Assembly (NCBI GenBank): GCA_031553225.1
Contig: JAVBLU010000013.1
Span: forward strand, 62,001 to 126,000
DNA length: 64,000 nt
Direction: 5' to 3'
Source of the DNA: JAVBLU01 sp031553225
GTDB lineage: Bacteria > Bacillota > Clostridia > Christensenellales > UBA1750
The translations under genes and the position numbers were made by a program. Shown here in pieces: positions 41,462 through 50,215 of this stretch; within the stretch, counting starts at the first letter, position 1, and each line of letters begins with the position of its first letter. The notes under the pieces are model-generated. The model saw nothing but the letters and a program-made list of their open reading frames with translations. It was not told the origin of the DNA and did no database searches.

Positions 41462-43612
41462 TTACGCGGGCAGGACGCGGCCGTCGCCCTCCATGGTAAA
41501 CTCCGCGCTCACGCCGGGGGTCGCGCCCAGTGCGCGTGAACGGGCATCCGGCTGGCAGCCGCCCACATCGATGCGGAAGGCGCCGCCCTCCAGCACAAAC
41601 CGCCCGGCCTCGTCCACCACGGCCATCTGCCGCGGCGACAGGGTGAAGCAGAGCGTGGCACGCTGGCCGGGGCGCAGCGCCACGCAGCAGACGCCCGCCA
41701 GCTGGCGGACGGGTACGCGCACAGAGGCCGACATGTCGGTTATGTACAGCTGCACCACCTCGTCGCACGCGCGGCTTCCTGCGTTCTCCACGGCGACGCT
41801 CAGCTGAAGCGGCTCGCCCGCCTTGATCGCCCTGGCCGACAGGCGCAGGTCGGAATAGGCAAACTGGGTATAGGAGAGCCCGAACCCAAACGGGTACAGG
41901 GGCGTCCCCTTGAAGAAGCGATAGGTGCGCTCATCCATTCGGTAATCGGTAAACTCCGGCAAATCGGCCGTGGACTTGTAGAAGGTGATCGGAAGCCGTC
42001 CGCATGGCGATACGTCGCCAAAGAGCGCGTCGGCCACGGCGCGCCCGCCCTCGCCGCCCGGATACCACACCTGCAAAATCGCGTCGGCCGTTTCGGCCGC
42101 CTCGCCCAACGCGATGGCGCTGCCGCCCGTAAGCACCAGGACCACGGGCTTGCCAAGAGCGGCAATGCTGCGGATGAGTGCGCGCTGCACCTCGGGCAGT
42201 TCGATGTGCTCGCGGTCGCCCAGGCGGTTTTCCCCCTCCTCGCCCTCCATGCACGGGGCGTTCCCCACGCACAGGATCACCGCGTCCGCGCGCTCGGCGG
42301 CCGAGATCGCCTCGGCGGTCAGGTCTTTCGGGGAGCCGAAGGTGGGCGGAATGGGCGACTGCAGAGCGCTGCCTTGAGCGTAGTACACGCGCGTCATGGA
42401 GGACACCTTGTCCTGTATGCCGCGCAGCAGGGTAACCGGCCGCGAGGGCGTGCCGTTGTAATTGCCCAGCAGCACGGTTTCGTCCGCGGCCGTGGGCCCG
42501 ATGACGGCGACGGCGTTCAGGTTTTTGTGCAGAGGCAACACCCCGCCGCGGTTCTTCAGCAGCACGAAGGATTTTTGCGCCGCCTCCAAAGCAAGCGCGC
42601 GGTGGGCGTCGCAGTCGTTGATCTCGTAGGGAATGGAGGCGTAGGGCACCTCCTCCTCCTTATCGAACATGCCCAGGCGGAAGCGCGCCTCCATGAGGCG
42701 CGTCACAGCCGTGTCGATCTCTCCCTCGGTAACGAGGCCTTCGCGCACCGCCAAGAGCAAATGGTTGTAGGCGTGTCCGCAGTTTAAATCGCATCCGTTG
42801 CGCACGCCAAGCGCCGCCGACTGGGCGGTTGTAGCCGTTACGCGGTGGTGCTGGTCGATGTCGCAGATCGCGCCGCAGTCCGACACGACGTAGCCGGTAA
42901 AGCCCCATTCCTCGCGCAGGATCTTCTGCAGGAGCGTCGGGGAAGCACAGCACGGCTCGCCGTTCGTGCGGTTGTATGCGCCCATCACCGAGTAGACTCC
43001 CGCCTCCATCACCGCGTCGCGAAAGGCGGGCAGGTACGTCTCGCGCAGGTCCTTGGGCGATACCTGCGCGTCAAAGGAATGGCGCAAGCTTTCGGGGCCG
43101 GAGTGCACGGCGTAGTGTTTGGCGGTGGCCACAAGCTTTAGGTATTTGGGATGATCGCCCTGCAGTCCCTTAATGAAGGCAACGGCCAGGCGTCCGGCGA
43201 GGTACGGATCCTCGCCGTAGGTCTCGTGTCCGCGGCCCCAGCGCGGATCACGAAAGATGTTAATGTTGGGGCTCCAGTAGGTGAGGCCTTTGTAGATGCC
43301 CCGGTCGCCCTTGCGCAAAAACTCGTGGTGTTTGGCGCGCGCCTCGTCGGATATGACGGCCGCCACCCGCCCGTGCAGCTCCGTATCAAACGTAGCCGCC
43401 AGGGCGATGGCCTGCGGAAACACCGTGGCCGTGCCGGCCCGGCCAACGCCGTGCAGGCATTCATTCCACCAGTCGTAGGCCGGCACGTTCAGGCGCGGTA
43501 TGGCCGCCGCGCCGTGCACCATCTGGGAAACTTTCTCCTCCAGCGTCATACGCCCAACGAGGTCGGCCGCCCGATCCGCGGCGGAAAGCGTCGTATCCTG
43601 ATAGGCGTCCAT
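41462..43612 (-). CDS. Glycoside hydrolase family 3 (beta-glucosidase/beta-xylosidase type)
   Basis: 716 residues. GH3 N-terminal barrel with WWNECLHGVGRAG, RDPRWGRGHETYGEDPYL, AKHYAVHSGPE and the nucleophile Asp245 in GYVVSDCGAI; GH3 C-terminal domain (about 350-570, KNRGGVLPL, GGSAIALGE) and a fibronectin III-like end domain (about 600-700). The WNECLHGV and VSDCG forms are typical of beta-xylosidase-like GH3 members, though glucosidases cannot be excluded. No signal peptide. GGAGG is five bases before the ATG. It follows the UROD-like gene by 13 bases. Confidence 0.93.
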   Translation of the reverse strand: MDAYQDTTLSAADRAADLVGRMTLEEKVSQMVHGAAAIPRLNVPAYDWWNECLHGVGRAGTATVFPQAIALAATFDTELHGRVAAVISDEARAKHHEFLRKGDRGIYKGLTYWSPNINIFRDPRWGRGHETYGEDPYLAGRLAVAFIKGLQGDHPKYLKLVATAKHYAVHSGPESLRHSFDAQVSPKDLRETYLPAFRDAVMEAGVYSVMGAYNRTNGEPCCASPTLLQKILREEWGFTGYVVSDCGAICDIDQHHRVTATTAQSAALGVRNGCDLNCGHAYNHLLLAVREGLVTEGEIDTAVTRLMEARFRLGMFDKEEEVPYASIPYEINDCDAHRALALEAAQKSFVLLKNRGGVLPLHKNLNAVAVIGPTAADETVLLGNYNGTPSRPVTLLRGIQDKVSSMTRVYYAQGSALQSPIPPTFGSPKDLTAEAISAAERADAVILCVGNAPCMEGEEGENRLGDREHIELPEVQRALIRSIAALGKPVVLVLTGGSAIALGEAAETADAILQVWYPGGEGGRAVADALFGDVSPCGRLPITFYKSTADLPEFTDYRMDERTYRFFKGTPLYPFGFGLSYTQFAYSDLRLSARAIKAGEPLQLSVAVENAGSRACDEVVQLYITDMSASVRVPVRQLAGVCCVALRPGQRATLCFTLSPRQMAVVDEAGRFVLEGGAFRIDVGGCQPDARSRALGATPGVSAEFTMEGDGRVLPA

Positions 43613-43625
43613 GGCTACCTCCTTC

Positions 43626-44639
43626 TTAGGCCTCCTGAGCGACGTCGATCATGGCCTTATAGTTCTCAAAAGGAATGTAGTCGGGAATGGAATTTCCGGT
43701 GCCCAGCGCCCAGCCGCCGTCCCTACCCGCGCGTTCCACCATGGCGCGGCAGCGCGCGGCCACCTGCTGCGGCGTGCTGCGGCAAATGAAATCCACGTCG
43801 ATGCCGCCCAGAAGCGCAAGGCGCCCTTTGTAGCGCTCGTAAGACTGCTCGATGGGCAGGATAGCGTCTTCGAAGGAGTGTTTGCCGTCAAAGCCCACAA
43901 AGCCGATAACATCCTCGGCCACTTCCTCAAAGAATCCGCAGGAGTGCAGTATGGCGGGCTTGCCGTGCGCATGCGCCAGATCCACATACTTTTTGTGCCA
44001 GGGCATGATGTACTTGCGCATGTCCTGGGGGGCGAGCATTGTTTGCGTTTTAAAGCCCCAGTCGTCGTTGGAGAGCAGCGCGCCCACCGCGGGGCTGCCG
44101 ACGCACATTTTGTAGTAAGCGAGGAGCGTTTCGCCCACATGGTCCACGATCTGCCGCACCAGGTCCGGGTCGTCATACAACAAGACGCACAGGTTGTCGT
44201 ACCCGACAAGCGTAATCACGTTCTCCAGCACGCCGCCCGGGCCGGAGGGAATCCACTTCATGCCGTCCGGCAGCTCGCGCTCAAAAAAGGTGATGTACTC
44301 GTCGCCGCAGGATTCCGGGCTGTCCCACACGTACGCGTCGTAGCTCCTGCGGTCGGTGATCACGCAGCCGTCGTTCAGGGAGGATGTTTTTTCCCGCGCG
44401 CGGGGGACGGACTTAAACCGGAAGGCGTTCACGCCAAGCTGCACGTAGTCGTATCCGGCGTTCATGCGGCCATAGATGTGGGCGCGCGCCGCATCGAACT
44501 GGTCGCCCCTGCGCCAGGGCGAATCCCCAGCCAGCCGCTCCATCACGTTCTGGCTCATAAAGAACTCCACGAGCGTTGTGCGCACCGGCGCCTGTTTGTT
44601 CAGCACGCGCAGCATTTGGGAAAAATCCGGCTGTCGCAA
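43626..44639 (-). CDS. Uroporphyrinogen decarboxylase-like protein (MtaA/CmuA-type methyltransferase fold)
   Basis: 337 residues from a TTG with GAGGG about seven bases upstream. The zinc pattern of corrinoid-linked methyltransferases is more complete than in the paralogue near 16 kb: His-x-Cys in ILHSCGFF (near residue 235) and a distal Cys in GGIDVDFIC. The HemE motif MRQAGR is missing. It starts the operon with the GH3 gene. Proteins of this type are frequent in glycan-degradation loci of gut Firmicutes, with unknown role; O-demethylation of methylated sugars is one possibility (inference). Confidence 0.82.
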   Translation of the reverse strand: MRQPDFSQMLRVLNKQAPVRTTLVEFFMSQNVMERLAGDSPWRRGDQFDAARAHIYGRMNAGYDYVQLGVNAFRFKSVPRAREKTSSLNDGCVITDRRSYDAYVWDSPESCGDEYITFFERELPDGMKWIPSGPGGVLENVITLVGYDNLCVLLYDDPDLVRQIVDHVGETLLAYYKMCVGSPAVGALLSNDDWGFKTQTMLAPQDMRKYIMPWHKKYVDLAHAHGKPAILHSCGFFEEVAEDVIGFVGFDGKHSFEDAILPIEQSYERYKGRLALLGGIDVDFICRSTPQQVAARCRAMVERAGRDGGWALGTGNSIPDYIPFENYKAMIDVAQEA

Positions 44640-44680
44640 AAATGGTCCCTCCCGTCATGTGGTGCGTGAATACGGAAAAA

Positions 44681-44728
44681 GCGGCAGTTGTGCTATTTCA
44701 TTATAGCACCATACTGCCGGCTTGACCA
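44681..44728 (-). promoter_or_regulatory. Promoter of the UROD-GH3 operon overlapping the esterase terminator hairpin
   Basis: Minus strand TGGTCA (44728-44723), 17-bp spacer, TATAAT (44705-44700) with TG at the extended -10 position. The same bases form a long hairpin (44681-44721: arms GCGGCAGT..TGCTA and TAGCA..ACTGCCGGC) followed on the minus strand by T5, the probable terminator of the esterase gene. Confidence 0.65.
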
Positions 44729-44759
44729 GAGAATGGAAAGATTCCAAGGGGCGCTGGCC

Positions 44760-45584
44760 CTACAATTCCTGCATGAAACCGAGCACGGCCAAGGAGCCGA
44801 GCTGCTCTGGAAAGACCACCTGCATCGCCTCCACGTGCCCGGCGCCGGGCAGCTCCACCAGGCGGGCGCAGTCGGGCTGCAGGCTTTGCGCCGCGCGCAC
44901 GAAGCGGCGTGCGCCCTCAATGGGCACAATGGGGTCCATATCGCCGTGAATGCACAGGATGGGCGGCATCCCCGGCCGCAGACGCTGCACCGGGTCGGCT
45001 TCGGCCAGGCGTTCCCCGGCAAAGTCGGCGATCATCCGGGGCAGATCGCCCTCGGCGCGCAGGCCTTCCTGCATGTCCAGCACGCCGGAAATCGGCACCG
45101 CGCCGAGCACGGGCAGCCCGAGAGCGCGCTGCACGCCGTCCGTTACGCCAAGAAGGCCCGCCAAATGCCCGCCGGCCGAATGACCCACAAGCGCCACGCC
45201 GCGCGGCTTCAGCCCGTCGCGGGCGGCCTCCTCCCAGGCGTGGTAGATGGAGGCGATCACGTCGTGCGCCTGGGCGGGAAACTGATTGCGCGGCGCGTAG
45301 CGGTATCCGGCCGACAGGCATGGATAACCGGCCCTGGCGAACAGGGGGAGGCAGGCGCGATAGCCCCAGGCGCTTCCGCTGGACCATCCGCCGCCATGGA
45401 TGAAGCATACGAGCACATCGCGGCCGGGGGCATCCGGATAGGGCGGTAGATAAGCGATATGCTGGCGCATGCTGCTCCCGAAACGGCGCAGGCGCACGCC
45501 CATCAGCTGGGCCTCCGCGGTATACTTGATAAGGTGGGCCGCCATGGGCGCATAAGAGACAAGCTCGACGCTCCGGTCGGGCAA
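44760..45584 (-). CDS. Alpha/beta-hydrolase, esterase (HSL-like)
   Basis: 274 residues from a TTG (GGAGG eight bases upstream; a GTG three codons earlier abuts the ribosome site). Oxyanion motif IHGGGWSSGSA, nucleophile Ser in VGHSAGGHLAG, acid Asp in HGDMDPIVP and His in GAGHVEAM: a complete triad. No signal peptide. It could remove acetyl or feruloyl-type esters from imported glycans, as suggested by the downstream GH3 operon, but the substrate is not readable from sequence. Confidence 0.88.
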   Translation of the reverse strand: MPDRSVELVSYAPMAAHLIKYTAEAQLMGVRLRRFGSSMRQHIAYLPPYPDAPGRDVLVCFIHGGGWSSGSAWGYRACLPLFARAGYPCLSAGYRYAPRNQFPAQAHDVIASIYHAWEEAARDGLKPRGVALVGHSAGGHLAGLLGVTDGVQRALGLPVLGAVPISGVLDMQEGLRAEGDLPRMIADFAGERLAEADPVQRLRPGMPPILCIHGDMDPIVPIEGARRFVRAAQSLQPDCARLVELPGAGHVEAMQVVFPEQLGSLAVLGFMQEL

Positions 45585-45620
45585 TGAAGACACCTCCGAT
45601 GCAGATTGCCGCGCCGCGCG

Positions 45621-46418
45621 CTAGAGGGGCCGTTCCTCTACGTACAGAACGGCGCCGCGCACATCACGAATGACCACCTGCGCCCCCTGCGCAAGGCCGT
45701 GGCCGCGAATATGGCGCGCGGGCGCGGAGAAGGATTCGTTGCGCATTTCGTAGCGCACGCGGCCAAAGCCGTCGCTCGCCACGGCGTTGATGATGATGCC
45801 GGAGCGGCCGATCGCCTCGTTGGGCAGCGGCGCGGCCGTGTTCTGCATGCGCCGAAGGGTGGTGAGCAGCACGTTGATGAGCGTGGCGAGCGCGTAGCCC
45901 GCAAGCAGCGCCACGAGCAGCGTGCGCACAAAACCGAACTCCATGCGCGTGAGAATGTAGCCAAGGCCGCCAAACACGGTAATGAACAGAATAAAACTGG
46001 TGGGCCGGATGGGCAGGAGCGTCCACATAAGGTGCGTGCCGGCCGGCACGCCCTCATGCTCGTGGTGCGCACCGTGGAAACCATGCGCGCCATCCTGTAC
46101 ATCCGGGCCGTGCGCGTCGCCGGGGCCGTCAAGCCCATGCGAACCGCCGTGCACGTCCAAAGCTTGTCCATCGCCGTGCATGTCCAGAGCGTGTCCATCC
46201 CCATGCACGTCCAGAGCGTGCAAATCACCCTGAACGTCCAGGGCGCCGTCCGCCCCGTCTACCCCGTCTACCCCGTCTACCCCATCTGCGCCGTCCGCAC
46301 CGTCTGCGCCGTCCGCACCGTCTGCGCCGTGGCCGCCCAGGTGCCCAAGCAGGAAGGAAACCACGGTGAACAGGAACCCAACTAAAAACAGGAGCAAATA
46401 CAGCTTGAGCATCGTCAA
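45621..46418 (-). CDS. NfeD-like membrane protein with Asp/Gly and His/Asp repeats
   Basis: 265 residues from a TTG (GGGGG eight bases upstream; the ATG at 46412 is 14 bases away). Membrane segment at 4-24, then nine XDG triplets (residues 32-58) and a His/Asp/Gly-rich imperfect repeat (59-121, units like ALDVHGDG), two more membrane segments (about 134-180), and a C-terminal OB-like NfeD domain (about 200-262, AIGRSGIIINAVASDGFGRVRY). NfeD proteins work with stomatin/flotillin membrane scaffolds; no such partner is adjacent. The repeats could bind Ca or other metals outside the cell. Confidence 0.78.
   Translation of the reverse strand: MTMLKLYLLLFLVGFLFTVVSFLLGHLGGHGADGADGADGADGADGVDGVDGVDGADGALDVQGDLHALDVHGDGHALDMHGDGQALDVHGGSHGLDGPGDAHGPDVQDGAHGFHGAHHEHEGVPAGTHLMWTLLPIRPTSFILFITVFGGLGYILTRMEFGFVRTLLVALLAGYALATLINVLLTTLRRMQNTAAPLPNEAIGRSGIIINAVASDGFGRVRYEMRNESFSAPARHIRGHGLAQGAQVVIRDVRGAVLYVEERPL
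46071..46325 (-). repeat. In-frame coding repeat of the NfeD-like gene
   Basis: 46245-46325 encodes nine Ala/Val-Asp-Gly triplets (9-base units); 46071-46244 encodes imperfect ALDxHGDG-type units of 24-27 bases. The units differ at wobble positions in places, so the array is not a fresh slippage product throughout, but the triplet part may vary in copy number. Confidence 0.75.
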
Positions 46419-46526
46419 GGTTTGCACCCCCTTGCGCGCATGCGATCCTCGGGCACATGATACCACAGCGCGGCGGCTGCGTCGTGCGGGTGCGCTGAAA
46501 TGACGCGCCCAGCGCTCAAAAACCGC

Positions 46527-47342
46527 TCAAGACGAGCTCAAGGCGTCCGCGCCGCGCTCCCGTGCGGCCTGCATGGCCGCGCGGATGGCGGGCAGGGCGG
46601 CAAGCGCCGCCTCGCGCCCGGCTGCGACGGCGCGTTCGCGCCCCTTCATCCGCCAAGGGTTCATCTCGTCCAGCTCAGGCACAAGCCAAACATCCGTGGG
46701 CGTGGCCTTGGTGCCGCGCAGGCGCATGATCTCCCACTGCATGATGTCTATGCTGGCAAACAGCACGTCTATGGCGCGGGGCGCGCGGTGCGGCCCGCCC
46801 CGATAACCCACGTCCACGCCGATCACCACATCCGCGCCAAGCTCCCGCGCCGCGTCCATGGGCACGCGCTCCAGAATGCCGCCGTCGATCAGGCGCCGGC
46901 CGTTCAGCGCGTAGGGCGGGAACACGCCCGGCACGGACATGGACGCCCGCACGGCCTCCCAGGCAAACCCTTCGCGCAGCGTGACGCGCTCGCCCGACTC
47001 CACGTCCACCGCCACGGCCGCAAACGGGATGGACAGCTCCTCCACGCGCCGGTTGCGCGTGAGCGTGCGGAGCACTTCCTCGATGCGCGCGCCGCGCAGC
47101 AGGCCGCGCGTAGGCAGCATGGGGTCGTAGAGCGCACGCTCGTCCATCTGTTCTACAAAGCGCTCCATAAAAGCCGGCGCCAGACCACAGCAGTACAGCG
47201 ATCCGACCACGGCCCCCATGCTCGAGCCGGCCACAGCGCTCACACCGATCTTCTCCTCCACGAGCACCTGGAGCACGCCGATGTGCGCAAGGCCGCGGAA
47301 CGCGCCGGAACCAAGGGCCAAGCCCACTTTGATTTCGTTCAT
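46527..47342 (-). CDS. Patatin-like phospholipase
   Basis: 271 residues. Oxyanion loop LGSGAFRG (near 10-16), nucleophile Ser in AGSSMGAVVG and the dyad Asp in DGGILERVP. Family members are lipid acyl hydrolases; in bacteria often membrane-lipid esterases (RssA/YlbK type). In Bacillus ylbK lies beside ylbJ, and here the ylbJ gene is directly divergent (44 bases apart), which supports the ylbK-like assignment. Confidence 0.9.
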   Translation of the reverse strand: MNEIKVGLALGSGAFRGLAHIGVLQVLVEEKIGVSAVAGSSMGAVVGSLYCCGLAPAFMERFVEQMDERALYDPMLPTRGLLRGARIEEVLRTLTRNRRVEELSIPFAAVAVDVESGERVTLREGFAWEAVRASMSVPGVFPPYALNGRRLIDGGILERVPMDAARELGADVVIGVDVGYRGGPHRAPRAIDVLFASIDIMQWEIMRLRGTKATPTDVWLVPELDEMNPWRMKGRERAVAAGREAALAALPAIRAAMQAARERGADALSSS

Positions 47343-47386
47343 AGCATCGCCTCCCGATCACATAGGATGCCGTAGGAGGGGATAAC

Positions 47387-48505
47387 ATGCGTGCTGGGCG
47401 TGCGGCGGCCATGGCGGTTGGGGCAATGCTTGCCCTGGGCATGCTCGCGTATCCGGCCGAAGCCGTGCAGGCCGCGCGCGATGGGCTCAGCCTGTTCGCC
47501 TCAAACGCGCTTCCCTCACTTTTGCCCTTCTTCATCGCAGCGCAGTTGCTCACCAGATCCGGTGCAGCCCGCCTGCTCGCGCGGCCTCTGCGGCCCCTGT
47601 GGCGCGCGCTGCGCCTGCCGGATGCGGCGGGCGGCGTGCTGCTGGCCTCCCTCATCTGCGGATACCCTTCGGGCGCGCGCCAAACGGCCGATCTGGCCGC
47701 CTCCGGGCAGCTCACCCCGCAGCAGACGCTGCGGTTGGCCGCGCTTGCCTCCCATCCAGGTCCGCTGTTCACCTTGGGCGCAGTTGCGCCGCAGCTTGGC
47801 CCGGGCGGACAAACGATCGCTCTTGCGCTGCTGCTGTGCTGCGCACTGGGCAGCTTGGCGGCCGGCTTGTGCACCGGCGTGCCAAAGACCCATGCCGCCG
47901 CACAGGATCCGCCCCCGGACGCACCGTCGCTGCTCGCCATTTTGCCGGAAGCGCTGCGGGACGGATGCCTCGCCATGCTGCCTGTGGCGGGCGCGGTGTG
48001 TTTTTTCCGCGTGGCGACGGCGCTGCTGGGCGCCTGCGGGGCCCTGCGCTTTCTTGCATCGCTGTGCGCACCGCTCACCGGAGCGTCCATCGCTCAGGCG
48101 CTGCCGCACATCGCTCTGGAGCTGGTGAGCGGAAGCGCGGCCGCTGCGCGTTCGGAAGGGCCGCTGCAGCTGCGCGCGCTGCTCGCGTGCGCGGCGCTTG
48201 CGTGGGGCGGCCTGTCCGTGCAGATGCAGTGCCTCAGCTTCCTGGGCCGCGGCGTGCCCGCCGGGCGGCTGATCATGCTCAAGGCCATGCAGACCGGCGC
48301 GGCCATGGCGGCGCTGCTCGTCCTGTGGCCGTTTCTTCCGCTGCGGCAGACGGTCTTTGCGCCTCTCCCACCTTCCGCGGCGGCCACGTATCCTTTGGGC
48401 GCGCTGCTCGCGTGCACGCTGCTGCTGGGGGTGTGGATGTCTCAGCGCTCTGCCGGGGGCGCGGGTGGCCGGCGGCGCTCTCCCGTGGGCCGCGTGCCCT
48501 CCTGA
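47387..48505 (+). CDS. ylbJ: Sporulation integral membrane protein YlbJ
   Basis: 372 residues, highly hydrophobic with about eight membrane segments. The motif LICGYPSGARQTADL in the nucleoside-recognition-like domain and ASHPGPLFTLG are typical of YlbJ. In Bacillus it is needed for a stable cortex/heat-resistant spores. GGAGGGG precedes the ATG. Its last 64 bases overlap the opposite-strand gene that follows. Confidence 0.88.
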   Translation: MRAGRAAAMAVGAMLALGMLAYPAEAVQAARDGLSLFASNALPSLLPFFIAAQLLTRSGAARLLARPLRPLWRALRLPDAAGGVLLASLICGYPSGARQTADLAASGQLTPQQTLRLAALASHPGPLFTLGAVAPQLGPGGQTIALALLLCCALGSLAAGLCTGVPKTHAAAQDPPPDAPSLLAILPEALRDGCLAMLPVAGAVCFFRVATALLGACGALRFLASLCAPLTGASIAQALPHIALELVSGSAAAARSEGPLQLRALLACAALAWGGLSVQMQCLSFLGRGVPAGRLIMLKAMQTGAAMAALLVLWPFLPLRQTVFAPLPPSAAATYPLGALLACTLLLGVWMSQRSAGGAGGRRRSPVGRVPS

Positions 48506-48951
48506 CGGGTGCGGTTTTGCAGGCTCGCCCGGTTCTGCCGGATCTCCGACTGCAGCTGCGCAGCGTTTTTCTCCATCTCGGCCAACAAATCGTCGCAGTA
48601 CTGCATGGCGTCCAGGCGGATTTCCCGCGCTTCCTTGCGCGCCTCTTGCAGAATGTACTGCGCCTCCTGGCGGGCCTGGCGCGTCACGTCGTGATCGTTG
48701 ACCCTCTCGCGAAAAGCCTGCTCGGCCTGCTCATGCATCTGGTCCGCGCGCTGATGGGCTGCGTCCAGAATGCGCGCCTCGGACGCCACGATCTCCTCGG
48801 CCTTCTTCACCTCTTCGGGCAGAAGGCTTTGCAGGTCGGCGATGATGTCCACGCACTTATCCGCGTCCACCAGGCGTTTCCCCGTTAGCGGCAGCGAGGA
48901 TGCGTTGCGCAGCTCCTCCTCCAGGTACTGGAACAGCTCGATCATGCTCAT
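48442..48951 (-). CDS. Coiled-coil protein (ATP synthase b-subunit-like helix)
   Basis: 169 residues with a long charged coiled coil (about 45-150; EEVKKAEEIVASEARILDA, QARQEAQYILQEARKEAREI) and a basic Pro-rich tail (ERRRPPAPPAER). Genes of this type lie beside coaD and ylbJ in other Clostridia and are often named ATPase by similarity to helical F0 b; no ATPase motif is present. The stop lies inside ylbJ, a 64-base tail-to-tail overlap. AAGGAG is nine bases before the ATG. Confidence 0.75.
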   Translation of the reverse strand: MSMIELFQYLEEELRNASSLPLTGKRLVDADKCVDIIADLQSLLPEEVKKAEEIVASEARILDAAHQRADQMHEQAEQAFRERVNDHDVTRQARQEAQYILQEARKEAREIRLDAMQYCDDLLAEMEKNAAQLQSEIRQNRASLQNRTRQEGTRPTGERRRPPAPPAER

Positions 48952-48982
48952 TTCATCATGCTCCTTTCTGGGGGAATGGTTG

Positions 48983-49462
48983 TCACTGATGAGCGCGAAG
49001 GGCGGCGTACACGCCGTCCAGAATGGCGTCCGGCACCAGGCCCATGAGGTCTCCGCCGTGCAGGCCGATATCGCGCACCATGGACGAGGAAATAAACAGG
49101 TGCTCGGGCGCGGACATAAAAAACGCGCTCTCCATGCCCATCCGCCGGTTCAAAGCGGCCATCTGCTCCTCCACCTCAAAATCGGCGACGTTTCGCAGCC
49201 CGCGCACAAGGGCAAGCGCGCCCGTCTGCTTGGCAAAGGTGACGGCCAGGCCGTCGAAAGCCTCTATGGAGACGTTGGGCAGATGCTCCGTAGCGGTGCT
49301 GAGGAAGGAAAGGCGCTCCTCGATCGTGAATAAGTATTTTTTGTTGGCGTTGTGCAGAAGGCCCACCACCACCCCGTCAAAGAGGGAGGCGGCGCGCTCG
49401 ATGATGTCCAGGTGGCCGGACGTGACCGGATCGAAGCTGCCGGGAATGGCACAGATTCTCAT
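48983..49462 (-). CDS. coaD: Phosphopantetheine adenylyltransferase
   Basis: 159 residues, exact family length. CoA synthesis step four. Motifs: PGSFDPVTSGHLDIIERA (GHxD/HxGH-like) and FISSSMVRDIG (ISSTxVR). The ATG at 49462 overlaps the rsmD stop (ATGA); an alternative ATG two codons earlier exists. Located behind rsmD, the usual order. Confidence 0.97.
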   Translation of the reverse strand: MRICAIPGSFDPVTSGHLDIIERAASLFDGVVVGLLHNANKKYLFTIEERLSFLSTATEHLPNVSIEAFDGLAVTFAKQTGALALVRGLRNVADFEVEEQMAALNRRMGMESAFFMSAPEHLFISSSMVRDIGLHGGDLMGLVPDAILDGVYAALRAHQ

Positions 49463-50010
49463 GGGCATTCCTCCGTAAGAAGAGTAAGCGCGCTGTCGCC
49501 GTAGGACCTTTGGCGCATGATCGCATAGCCTGGCGGGGCGAGGGACATGCGCGCGGGGTGCTCCACCGCCACGAGCGCCTCCGGGGCGAGCAGCCCGCAT
49601 AGCGCCGCAAGCGCGGCTTCGTAGCGCCCGGCGCGGTAAGGGGGGTCCAAAAAAACCACGTCGAAGCGTGCGCCCTCTTGCCGCAAAAGGGCAAGCGCCC
49701 GCTCGTCGGGCATGCCCAGCAGACGCGCCGCAGAGTCGCAGCCCAGCTTTGCGATGTTGCCGGCGATGACCCGCTGCGCCGCGGGGTGTTTCTCCACAAG
49801 CACTGCGTGCCGCGCCCCCCGCGAGAGGGCCTCCAGCGCGAGCGCGCCCGAGCCGGCGTATAGATCCAGAACGGCCGCGCCGGGGATATGCGCGGCGATG
49901 GAGGAGAAGAGTGCTTCCCGCACGCGCTCTGCGGTTGGCCGCGTGTCCGCGCCTGCGGGCGCGTCGATAAGCCGTCCGCCATACGCGCCGGACACGATGC
50001 GCAGACCCAT
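49459..50010 (-). CDS. rsmD: 16S rRNA (guanine-966-N2)-methyltransferase RsmD
   Basis: 183 residues. SAM motif I VLDLYAGSGALALEALSRG and catalytic motif IV FLDPPY are clear, and the N-terminus GLRIVSGAYGGRLID is characteristic. The ATG at 50010 is preceded by GGGGGAG; a frame start at 50058 would add 16 poorly conserved residues. Confidence 0.95.
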   Translation of the reverse strand: MGLRIVSGAYGGRLIDAPAGADTRPTAERVREALFSSIAAHIPGAAVLDLYAGSGALALEALSRGARHAVLVEKHPAAQRVIAGNIAKLGCDSAARLLGMPDERALALLRQEGARFDVVFLDPPYRAGRYEAALAALCGLLAPEALVAVEHPARMSLAPPGYAIMRQRSYGDSALTLLTEECP

Positions 50011-50132
50011 GCCTCTCCCCCATGCTGCGCGCGAAAACCGAGCGCGTTTGATCATCATTATGTTCGCCGGGACAAGCAGTTTTCCTTCAATATCTGTTTA
50101 GAGGCGTCGTTGCAGTTTTTTGCACAAAGGGG

Positions 50133-50161
50133 TTGACAAGGGGGCTGCGTGTGCATACAAT
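50133..50161 (+). promoter_or_regulatory. Promoter of the his operon
   Basis: TTGACA (50133-50138), 17-bp spacer, TACAAT (50156-50161). The untranslated leader is only about 50 bases, too short for a T-box or a His-rich leader peptide with attenuator. Confidence 0.75.
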
Positions 50162-50215
50162 ATCAGCATTACGTTAATTCGCTATTGCACTACTTTGTTA
50201 AAGCGAGGGAGCACA

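Noticed and set aside
46071..46325. CRISPR-like or non-coding tandem repeat
   Set aside because: The units are in frame, encode Asp/Gly/His patterns within a membrane protein and have no spacer structure.
50139..50215. T-box or leader-peptide attenuator before hisZ
   Set aside because: Only about 50 bases lie between the promoter and the GTG, without a T-box sequence, His codon run or terminator.
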